Positions 1 to 9,246 of a stretch of DNA of 64,000 nucleotides are shown piece after piece; the stretch's first letter is position 1, and each line of letters opens with the position of its first letter. This DNA comes from Toxoplasma gondii ME49 (lineage: Eukaryota > Apicomplexa > Conoidasida > Eucoccidiorida > Sarcocystidae). A program made the position numbers and the translations under genes. The notes beneath the pieces were generated by a model, which was given only the letters and a program-made list of their open reading frames with translations, had not been told where the DNA came from and did not search any database. Location of the stretch: positions 1,315,245-1,379,244 of the forward strand of contig NC_031469.1 of the NCBI RefSeq assembly GCF_000006565.2, in the 5' to 3' direction.

Positions 1-240
1 AGATACGATTACCAGGCCATGTGAAGAGCAGGGGGAATCCTGAGGTGTACAGGTGCAAGTTTGCATGGCTTGCGGATTTTCGGCATCAAGCGTAGTTTCA
101 CGTGTAGCTCTCATTAACAGGGTATTCAAGTAGTTAGCGATTTTCATCGTCGCTCCAAATAAAACGCGTGCCCTTCACGAAGCCTTTGGCGGCTCGTAAT
201 CTTACAGGCGAGCAAGCATGGAGTCTTGCGAAGTGGCCAA
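1..240. other. 3' flank of the NFACT-R gene
   Basis: No coding exon is recognised. Because the neighbouring minus-strand gene stops at 241-243, this stretch is probably its 3' untranslated region and downstream flank. Confidence 0.4.
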
Positions 241-2132
241 CTAGCCAGTCTTTTGCGGCATCGTTGTCTTCTGTGGCGTTTCAGCCCGTGCCGAACTGGG
301 GGCTGTCGTTTTGGGTCTGTGTTTCTTCTTGTTATTCAACTCGACGCGTTCTTCCATGATTTTTTTCACAAGCTCCTCGACGGCCGATGGTCTGTACCGC
401 AAAACAGGGAAGTCAATAATATCGTACAGCGCTGTGTACGGCGCTACTGCAGTACGGCCAATAGTGTTTTGTTTGCCCTATAGGTGGCTGAAGAGGAGCT
501 TCTGACAAAATATTTCCAGAGATACATTTCTGGGACGTCCCGTTTTCCTCGCTGTCATTGCTATAAACAAACTGAGATCGCAATAACAATAAAGATGGTA
601 AAGATGCCAGTTTTAGTGACTGCGCCTCGCAACGTGACCGCGTATACATACCTTCCCATTGTGGTCTGGGGAGAAGCGACGTGGACCGTGCCAACAGGTG
701 CTCCTTTGACTTTTGACACATTTTTCGCCGTAGTGAACGTCACTGCCATCTGCTCACTTTTTCCGCGGCCTTTGGAGAAGTAGCATGCGCAGTCAGCGGC
801 CAACTGCATATGATGCTTCGTCGGTTTCCACGAGCACCCCTGACCGCGTAGAATCACGTGAGCTCCAGGAAAGTCCCTTACATGGAACCACAGGTCGGTA
901 GGCCTTGCAACGACCAAGCTAACACGCTCGTTCTACACAGAAAAATCACATTCAAAGAACTTTGTATGTTGTGTTCCATCGGAGAAGTCGTCACACAGAG
1001 CACTGAAGGTCCGGAGCGCTTGTGAACGTGTAAAACCAATATGCGGATGATGCTTTCGTACGGAGTATGTGGGACCCGCTGACCCTCTCCAGATGGGTGA
1101 GAACTAACGCTCTTGAATCGTCGAGATTGCATGTTCACCACGTGTCCGGCGGAGTCGTGTCAGATAATCTGTCATCGATGCCGTCCTCATTGCCAAAGGG
1201 TAGACCCTCGTGTTCTGCGATAAGTTTTCTGTATGGTTTTAGCGTTCAAAAAAAAGAGGGATCCACCCCCCAGTATTCAGAAAACGTGGGTACACCTAAG
1301 CCAAACATATTTGCCTCTGCAAGGAGGTGCATTAACTTTAGTGGACTGACCTGCTCTGCCGTCCGCCCAATTATCAACGTCGTCCAATTACCGTCATCCT
1401 CGTCAATCTTCAGTGTTAGCAGGCCCCGCTCTACACCCGTGTCTGTTGTAATCCATCGTTGGTTCGACTGCGGACTCGAAGGATTCGAAAAACAAGAAAC
1501 CAGCTCAGCCTACGCACATGGGTAGCAAACACCGGGTCGAAGGCGTATTCTTTCTGTTTCTGTATGGATGCACCTATGCAAGCAGAAAACTGTCGCCTCA
1601 GAACCACGCAGTCTGGCAAGCATTTAGATCACATGATCAAAGCATGGCAAGTCCGCTCAAAGAAATGCTCCACTTTTTATCAGAAGAACGGCACTTTTAA
1701 ATCGGATTCCATGGTGTGCGCAACACCGTTTCTGCTGTCTAAACCTCTCCGTACCCTGTGTTGTCCCACTATCGGGGCTGTCAGCTGTGACGGTAGAATT
1801 GAAAATGCTCTCGGGAGATGATGCCTCTGTCTCTTATTTGCCTCACAATGGTCCGCTAGAAATGGGGAAATCTCACAGAAATGAGTTCGGTGCGGAGTGG
1901 CCTCCACTCCTGTTGAAACAAAATTTTGCAGGTTGTTCCAGGACGGGCCGGAGGTACCCTGCCATGCGGGGGTGTACCGCGTGGAGAAGGCACTGGGAAA
2001 CAAGAAGTTAGCCGTCCTCAGCAATAGTGGACGATGATGCCGCATCGCATAAGCGTTAGAAAAGTGTAATTTCATAATACAAGTTGTGACAATGGAAGTG
2101 ATAAGGATCAGAACGCCGTGGCGGTCTTGCAT
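241..2132 (-). CDS. NFACT-R (DUF814) domain protein, probable apicoplast protein
   Basis: Four exons on the minus strand: 2132-1755, 1467-1351, 932-652 and 391-241. Phases agree at every junction and give 308 codons plus stop. The core reads GRTAEQNERVSL, then ARPTDLWFHVRDFPGAH, AADCACYFSKGR and VSKVKGAPVGTVHV. This is the pattern of the NFACT-R RNA-binding domain found at the C terminus of RqcH/NEMF/FbpA proteins and as stand-alone DUF814 proteins in plastid-bearing organisms. The N-terminal coiled-coil and NFACT-N parts of RqcH are absent, so this is the short stand-alone form. The first ~28 residues (MQDRHGVLILITSIVTTC onward) look like a signal peptide. About 95 further residues are rich in R/H/S/T and poor in acidic residues, the layout of an apicoplast bipartite leader. 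The C terminus is Lys-rich (ELVKKIMEERVELNNKKK). The family fold is well supported; the organelle and the first exon are inference. Exon 1 is the least certain part. A role in plastid ribosome or tRNA binding would be typical but is unproven. Confidence 0.75.
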
Positions 2133-2302
2133 TCGGGACCCCCGATTCACGACTTGGAAGCGCCGTTGGCATCTCAAACACGCACATGACTCCAGTAAGC
2201 TTTGATGCTTTCAGATATCTTAATGTATTCAAAGCAAAGTTAGGACACTTTTCAAATTAGCCGACACTTCCATGTCGAGAACCGGCGGCAGTTTCCTGGA
2301 GC

Positions 2303-3592
2303 TCAAAGAATGCATGCAAGACTCAACGATGGACGAATAAGCGTTGGTACCTCTGCCGGTGTGTTCGTTGCAATGGAGGCGGCAGTCCTAGGAGCTATCT
2401 CGATGGTGGGCGGCTTCACCTTGACTTGGACGTCAGCAGGTGACGTGCCGGTGTCTTTTGTGATCCTAATTTCAGGGGGATCCAATCGAAGGCCTGATTC
2501 GGGCGATGCATTTGCCTCATCTCTTGCGTCAACAGTATGTGTCTGACTCCCGGTAATTTCTTCTGTGTCACGACCCCTCCCCAGAGGTGATTCTTTCTGG
2601 AGGGCGGCTTGACGCTGCGCTTCCTTCGCCCTTTTCTCGGCCTCCTCAATCTCCTCGAGTTCCTCTTTTCCCCTCTCTGCGGCCACCTGGGCCTCTGTCT
2701 GTTGAACTTCGCAATTAGCTGCCTCCACTTCTGTTTCAGCGTCGGCATGTTCAGCCGACTTCGAGTCGCTTGAGTTCTGTCCGGGTTTCTGCGATCTTTG
2801 CGGTGCGAGGCTGCGCATGTGGCGGTTCCACGGACATTGAAACCAAGATAGGAATACGACACCTCTTACCGATCTAACGTGTCCTCGAGCCTGGTGAACA
2901 ATTTCTTTGTCACGTGTGACCAGCAGAAACTCAGTGTCACGGTTACCTCTTCTGGTCAGTCACCGGCTCCTCTGAGGCGACATCATGCGCTTGTTCGCTC
3001 ATCTAATAAGCACCAGTGGATATAATGGTCTGACTGAAGCCTTTATTTGTACGCGACACACCGTAGATGGTAGTTCTTCTCCTGCAGAAGGCGGTGCACA
3101 AGGAATGTGTGCGCGAATGTTCTGAATCGTCCTCTCCCCATGATGCGCCTTTGTATGAGCCACATTGAGCATGTGTTGTTTGTGTATGGCGTGTTCATGC
3201 TCTATTCTCCAGACATTGTATCTGTTTCGTTAGTCTGAGATGAATGTTGCGCAAGGAAGATAGAGAGTCATACTTTCTGGCGAGCTCGTTGTCATGCTCC
3301 TTTCGAGAAGACAGAACATCCTCGGCATGGGAGATGGCAGCCTCTAACTCGTCGATTCCGATATATAACTGAGGAAAGCGTTTTTCTGACCACCCATGCG
3401 AATGCGCAGTTGCACCGATACCCTACAAGCAAATCTTGGGATGCGAACGACGTACATTTTCCTTCCAAACCTGATTTTGCCCACCTGCCGCAGGCGGGTT
3501 GGAAGAGATTTCCCGCGTGTCGTCTCATATCCCTGGACGGTGACCCACAGAAATATAAAGAGACTTAGAAAACGCAAGACAAGGAATCCCAT
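2303..3592 (-). CDS. Possible secreted coiled-coil protein (exon structure uncertain)
   Basis: The ATG at 3592 opens a clear signal peptide (MGFLVLRFLSLFIFLWVTVQ). A basic stretch follows to about 3422. An acceptor at 3369-3370 leads into a charged helical segment in frame (IGIDELEAAISHAEDVLSSR, then RKYDSLSSLRNIHLRLTKQ) that stops at 3195. Further downstream on the same strand, a short segment (FTRLEDTLDR, donor after 2870) and an acidic, Gln/Glu-rich coiled-coil segment (from about 2810 to a stop at 2303, core EELEEIEEAEKRAKEAQ) could belong to the same gene. The implied introns are only about 53 and 59 bases, short for coccidia, and the link between 3195 and about 2940 is not resolved. It may be one gene or two. 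No family is recognised. The signal peptide plus coiled coil suggests a secreted or dense-granule-like product, which is inference only. The proposed 3' end lies only ~170 bases from the start of the NFACT-R gene. Confidence 0.38.
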
Positions 3593-4510
3593 TTTGTCAC
3601 TAGATTATTCAGCGGTGCCTCGTTACTCTTTTGAAGATTAGAAGCGTGGGCGGCTAACTGGAGCTAGACAGTAAATAACAGTCAGTTGCTGCTGTACGTA
3701 CTCCTCACATGAGACATCAACTGCTGTACGAAGCTCCTTTTGCTCGAGATGTCACTTTAGGACTGGTATGCCTCAGAATACGAAACTATCTGTAATCTTT
3801 CAGGCTCTGTGTGTAGTGGTGTCGAGGTCAGATACGCTCCAGTGTGCCATGCGTGGGTGGTCCTCAACACTAAAATTAATGCAGCGCTGTGTCCCAAGCA
3901 TCGCGTGTGAAATGCAGAGGAAATCAGTTTGCGTGCGTAAATTAGATATGGTATGGGGCAAGTATTAGGTGATGCAGTACCTTCCTCCCCTTCTTTTCCA
4001 ATCCATTCCCCACTCTTTGGCCCTACAGTGTACACCTGGTATACCTGGTTTTTGTCTGATCGACGATTCTGCGCATTACGAGACAAAATCCCACAGGCGG
4101 TGCTTCAGTCTGTATTAGGTAATAAAGCAGCATCCCCTCCCACGGCAGACAGCAACTGTCGCCGCATTGTTAGAAAAACACCTGCATTGTATGCAGCTCC
4201 AGTGTTTCGACTGGTCTTTCTGTGTTGCCTATGAGCCGGACTGTATGCATACCTCCCAGCGGCCGAGCATGGGTGGCGGGATACCCTGGCGCAGGCTCGC
4301 AGCTCACTGCAGTGATTATAGAGGCAGTCTTTCGTCCTTCGTAAACGATGAACGAAGCTAACTAGATTAGCATGGAGCCTTCATAGCCATTAATTTCTTC
4401 CTAGATTTTCTGCTGTAGAAAGGTGCGTGCGTGTGTATATTGTCCGTTCGCGGCAGTCATGCAGTGAGCCCTGTGTCATGGGTAATGATTGGATATAACT
4501 TCGGGGGGAA
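3593..4510. other. Intergenic, between divergent genes
   Basis: This is the space between the start of the secreted coiled-coil candidate (minus) and the start of the oocyst wall protein (plus), and so should hold both promoters. Only short reading frames without domain-like content are present. No repeat stands out. Confidence 0.5.
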
Positions 4511-6107
4511 ATGGCACTTGTGCAGTTGTCCCATTTTTGGCAATTGCTCCTGCGAATGGCCCTGCAACTCACTTCTCGTCGAGCACACTCTGCCACGGCT
4601 CCGGTGTTCGTTTCCTTGTTCTACCATTGGGTCACAGTGGTTGTATGCTTGGGTCCAAGCTCACAGTCATTTGAGCAGGCGAATGGAGAACCCGAAACAA
4701 TATGGAGAGGTGGGGGAACATTTGGCGGCGCGGACCCCATCCTGTGGATGACGACCACAGATCAGCCATTTGGAGAGTACTTGCCAGCGGACCACCCGCA
4801 CCGACTGGCCACAGAAGACACCTCAAAATCCTCTGTCGTGGATATGTTGGATACGCCAGTGACTTACGAGCCGGATCGGGTAGTGCGTTACCACCAGAAG
4901 GTCCACCTACCACCTCGTCGGGGCTGTCCCAAGGGTTCGTACGATGCAATTGTTGCCGCTTGCGTCTGGCTAGACAGACAGGACAAGGTTCTACCGCATT
5001 ACGTTTGCCCCCCTGGATCCATTCTCAATGGTGACTTTTGTTACGGGAGGATCGTGGCTGACTACGAGTTGGACTGTCCTAGAAATTTCTTGCCCAACGA
5101 GGACGAAGTCTGCGTGAAGGCCGTGGTCTACACGCCACCGCGCATAATTTGTCCTGAGGGTTTTGCCGTTGTCAGAGCGTCTCCAGATAACCGCATCAGG
5201 TTGTGCAAACGTGTGAAGTACGTGGCCCCCATCAAGAGATCTACGGAAACTATCGAGAAACTCCCAATTCTCGACTGCACTGATTCAGAGAAGAAGTGTC
5301 CACTACCGGCAAAGCCAACGGCAGATCGCGAATGGGTACTAGAATGCCCAGGCGGCGGCAAGCTTGTTAGATCTAAAAAGGACAGGAGAAGAAAGGCTTG
5401 CAAGATAGACATTCTCGTTCCTCCACTGCCATCAAAGAACTGCGCTAAGGTGAGCGACTTCGAATAAACTGGGTTGTTTTTTTTTTCTTCAAGCCCTTGC
5501 TTGCCGGGCTTCCTATGTTTCACTAACCGCTGTCCAATTGTGTGCGTGTGCTTTCTTGTGTCCTGTTTTCTGCCAGGGTTTCAGGCCTGTAGAGCTCGTC
5601 ACGTTCGGCATCGGATGCGTCAAAATCAACGTACAGGACGTCGCACTTGTATGCCCGGGGCCAAAACCGAAACTTGGCCCTGGTTTCGGCGACTGGAACG
5701 TTCCACGGTACAAATATGACCCGGTGGATAAGTGCGTGGCATATCGAGCCAAAGCAACAGAGGGACAGTGCCCCTTCGGCTACGAGTTTCAACAGGATAC
5801 TTGCTACAGGAAATACTTTCTTCCATACTACATGGATTGTAGTCACCTTGAAGGCTACGCGTTCTTCTGGGATCCAGAACACGAGACTGGCGTGTGCGAG
5901 TATCAGTTCGACTCTTTCAAATGGAGCCCTGGTGTAAGCTATATCACTCAGAGAGAGAGATGGGACGGAGGGAGGATATATTTGTTATCCAATCCTTATG
6001 ACGTTAAGAGGGCGTATGAAAATTCGGCCGACATTGCTGCAGCCTTCCGTCCTCCTCCTCCCACCGCCCCGACTCTGGAAAAGATTCCGGAAATAAAAAC
6101 CCCATAA
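4511..6107 (+). CDS. Oocyst wall protein (COWP/OWP family)
   Basis: Two exons, 4511-5449 and 5577-6107. The donor is AAG/GTGAGC, the acceptor is preceded by a pyrimidine run, and both sides are phase 0, giving 489 residues. A hydrophobic signal segment lies near residues 33-48 (FVSLFYHWVTVVVCLG); a second in-frame ATG at 4556 would put the signal closer to the N terminus. After it come repeated cysteine units of the coccidian oocyst wall protein type, with recurring CPxG-like turns (GCPKGSYD, VCPPGSIL, DCPRNFLP, ICPEGFAV, VCPGPKPK, QCPFGYEF) spaced about 10-25 residues apart and joined by aromatic/basic linkers. The tail is Pro-rich. In Cryptosporidium, Toxoplasma and Eimeria such proteins are secreted from wall-forming bodies and cross-linked by disulphides into the oocyst wall; expression is usually restricted to oocysts. 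Family assignment rests on the Cys spacing. The particular paralogue (OWP1-7) cannot be told. Confidence 0.85.
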
Positions 6108-6611
6108 TTTGCGGCGGCATAGAGCTTATTGCCACGCAAGACAGTTGCAGACCATCGCTCCCTGTTCCCTGGTCTCAATGGACCACACGTAACTTCCCAA
6201 TGATTTATGTTCCTGCCGTCTCCGTTGAAATTCAAGACCTTCGCTCCACTCACCAGAAACCCGTGTCCTTTTTGGGTTTGTCAGACTTGTGCGTTTTGTG
6301 CAGTTTGTCTCCATGTTAATGTAGTTCACCGGCACGATCACCCGTGTAGTAAATCAACCTCAGACGGGGCAGTGGCGGCCTGTCGCCACGCACACTCTTT
6401 ATTTCTCTGATCCGTTCCCCAATTTAATCGCTAAATGCCACGAACGCACACCATCACTGCGACCCTTCCACAAAAAGTCAAAAGCAAACGAAGTGTCCCA
6501 GCGCGGCATGAATACAGATCACGTCATTGTACGCAGCGCAACGGAAATTTGAGTTGTTGCTTTCCACGTTCATCTGCGACCAAATGTATGTGTCGCGTAT
6601 AGCGACGTGAT
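6108..6611. other. 3' flank of the oocyst wall protein gene
   Basis: No coding exon recognised. It probably contains the 3' untranslated region of the oocyst wall gene and, on the other strand, that of the weak candidate gene next to it. Confidence 0.4.
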
Positions 6612-7337
6612 TCATATTCCTGACTTCAGCTGCTTCACTCGCTTTTTTGTCAGTGCCTGCTTTTGTAGCCGTTCGTTGTACCTTGCCATGAACTCACAGT
6701 TACCCACTCCCATCAAGGCCCTGCAACGCAAAAACAACTCTATTTGCCGGCAAATCCTGCGCTCCAAGCTCATGCAGATCCCCAGTGCCGGAGTTTTCCA
6801 ATTGTTTTCCACCACGTATGACGACGTAGCCGAACTCTGAAGTGCTGCGTGAAGCGCGAGAAGCAGCACTGCCACCGCTGCAGGCTGTTTATTACTTTCG
6901 GCAGACCGAATACCGTTGTACGCCACTGCAGGTTCTTCCGGGCACATAGTAATGTGCTTTTTTCCCAAGCCGCTACGTATAAAAGCAGAATGGATACAAT
7001 GAGGTAGAGAGCTCCACTAGTGAGGGCACCAAAGTCCATGCACGTTTGCACACAACCACAGGTGGTCTTTCCACGTTTACGAAGGCCGCTCCCAACTAAC
7101 ATCAGATCGCCCAAGCACGATAAGAACCCAAAAAATAGGTCCCTTCACATAACCACCTCCTAGAAGTGCGAGATCCGCTTCCGTTGCTGCGACCTCACTG
7201 GCAGAGGGGGCAGAACCCCTGCCGACGGGAGTGGACCCGAGGACACGCAGTCCACTTGCCCGGCTGCGTCCGGAAGAACGTGATCCCGTCACCAGTCGTT
7301 CGTTCCCACACCACCTGGACACCTCTCCCAGCCACAT
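6612..7337 (-). CDS. Weak candidate: small membrane protein with Cys-containing C terminus
   Basis: Three protein-like segments lie in order on the minus strand. The first starts at ATG 7337 and contains ASEVAATEADLALLGGG. The second has one strong transmembrane stretch (GALYLIVSILLLYVAAW, about 6965-7035). The third, ending at the stop at 6612, follows an acceptor-like site near 6838 and carries four cysteines at near-regular spacing (CMSLERRIC, then RQIELFLRC, then RALMGVGNC) and a basic tail (KQALTKKRVKQLKSGI). The cysteine spacing is reminiscent of, but not the same as, CX9C mitochondrial proteins. Splice junctions between the segments are not established and no family is recognised. The segments could belong to different genes or be chance reading frames. 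Confidence 0.25.
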
Positions 7338-8134
7338 GGCGCAAACAATAATGTGTTCACTGCTTGTGTACGCCGACTGTATCGTCGCTTCGCCTGTCCC
7401 TTGAGAAAGAAAACGATGTGATGTGGGATTCCTCTGGCAGTGTCTCAGATGGAAGGAACATTAACCAGAAGCTCGCTCCCCTCTCAGGCCACTCCCAATC
7501 GTGTTTTTCGTAGGCGCCGGCGACAAGGCGATACAACTCCCTCGGGTGCACAAGTGCACACAAGTCACATTGCGTGCCTGACCAGAAGTCAACAGTGACT
7601 CAAGGAGAGCAAGTTCATGTCACATGAGCCTGCCTCCAACCTCAGCACTCGCCCCATAAGCAATACTAAACGGTCGTATCCATGTGCTTAAGAAACCGAG
7701 AGTCTGCTGGTCTCTCGGTGATAATACCATTCGCCTCCCACTCTGCCTTACCTTCAAGAACCACGATGCTTCAACATGGCCTTGGACAGGTCCACACAAA
7801 AAACAAATATATCCTCCCGCACTCATGGATGAGAGATGCTCTGCATCTCTACTGTTCACGAAGTCATGCAACACAACGCGTCCACCGACGAAAACTGCCT
7901 CTCCCCTTAAGAAAAACATCGTCATCCCTCGCGTAACACAATTCACCCTTGCAGCGATTGAGACGACCATCCAATATTGTTTCCTTGCGCGAGTACCCCT
8001 TTGCAATGTCGACCGTACCGTTCCGTATACAGAGAACCCTGTCATGGAGGTATACACATAAATGTCGAGGCCATATACTTAATTTTATACATAGAGGGAA
8101 TAACCTGTTACATATATAAATACATACTATTTCA
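7338..8134. other. 3' flank of the phosphohistidine phosphatase gene
   Basis: No supported exon. A minus-strand frame near 7400-7575 reads fairly protein-like (HPRELYRLVAGAYEKHDWEW) but has no ATG and no clear splice partners. The rest looks like 3' untranslated sequence of the gene at 8135-9246. Confidence 0.35.
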
Positions 8135-9246
8135 TCAATATCCGTAGTCACCCCATGAAACCTGAAAATCATTGCCAAAGAACTGCTTGATCAGCTGCGC
8201 GGTGATGGAGTGATCTGCTCGTCCGTACTGGTAAGAGTGGCCGTATATCTCAATTTGCCGGTCATTCATGCGACACTCAATGCGGCCGCCCCCTTGTACC
8301 TCTACGAGCAAAAACCGAAGCAGAAACATGACACACGTAGTTGCCCCATGTAGCTGGGTCAAGCGTTGAAAATCATTTTTTTACCGCGCCGCTTTTCTCT
8401 ATTTACTAAAAAAAACATGTTCTCCTAACACTTCCCCTCTGCGCAAAATAGATGGCTTTCTCGAGGCGAGCAGACTGGATCATGGGTATGTTAGTTGCTA
8501 CAGGGCGCGTGCGCGTCGGGAGAGATCGGAATAGACCACGCACTCACTCCTGAACTGCTTCAAATGCTACAGGCCAAACCACAGTTCCTATGACGCACGA
8601 GTTGAGAAGATGTTATCGTCTTTCATCCATGAAACAGATAATGTCTATCCTCCTCGAGTTCTCTGCACGCGTACGAAGGAATGCGTCTATATGGTCGGTA
8701 CGGCCTCAAACACTTACCCGCTACAAGCCCCTTGCTTTCCAGCTCTTTCATGGTGTCCAGTGCACACTGATAATGATATTCGGCCTGCGGGTTGCCCCGC
8801 ACAAGATAGATCGCCGTCTTGAGGCGTTTCCCTTCGTTGCGTTCTGGATCTACTCGAAGGAGCACGTACTTTTGAACGCCCTCCTCGACACAAACCTTGG
8901 GCAAAGCTGTCAGGAAACTGACTACGTCTTCATCAGCGTCGGCGGCTGGCTTGCCACTGGAATCACCGGACGGGTGGGAAGCGCATGACACGGACGCCTG
9001 CTGCAATTTTTCAGATGTCTGATAGCTGCCACTGTCACCGCTGCTACCAGCAGGGCCACCAGAGGAGCCTTTCTGCTGAGCGAGCTCGCACTCGACCTCC
9101 ACAAGTTCCTCGGTCAGTTTCTGAGCAACAAGCTCGAGAGCGGGTCGCTCCACGTCGTTGGCATCAGCCAGCTGGTCGTTGACAACCTTCAGAGCCGCCT
9201 GAAGCTCGGCAGGTGTCCGATGCCGCCCTGACACCAGAGATGGCAT
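8135..9246 (-). CDS. 14-kDa phosphohistidine phosphatase / Janus-Ocnus family
   Basis: Two exons, 9246-8718 and 8301-8135, joined in phase across a Glu codon, giving 231 residues. The C-terminal ~115 residues match the PHPT1/Janus/Ocnus fold: KYVLLRVDPE, then VRGNPQAEYHYQ, then the loop VQGGGRIECR, then IEIYGHSYQYGRADHS and a final VSWGDYGY. The His in AEYH (about residue 158) aligns with the catalytic His53 of human PHPT1, and the GGGRI and YG-S-YG-A-H motifs are intact, so the enzyme should be active. Known PHPT1 removes phosphate from histidine on proteins and is cytosolic. Compared with the 125-residue human enzyme, there is an extra ~115-residue N terminus with a helical, acidic start (PAELQAALKVVNDQLADAND) and a Gly/Ser-rich linker. 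The reading frame stays open upstream to 9714, but the ATG at 9246 is preferred because the upstream part is low in protein character and probably 5' untranslated. Confidence 0.9.
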
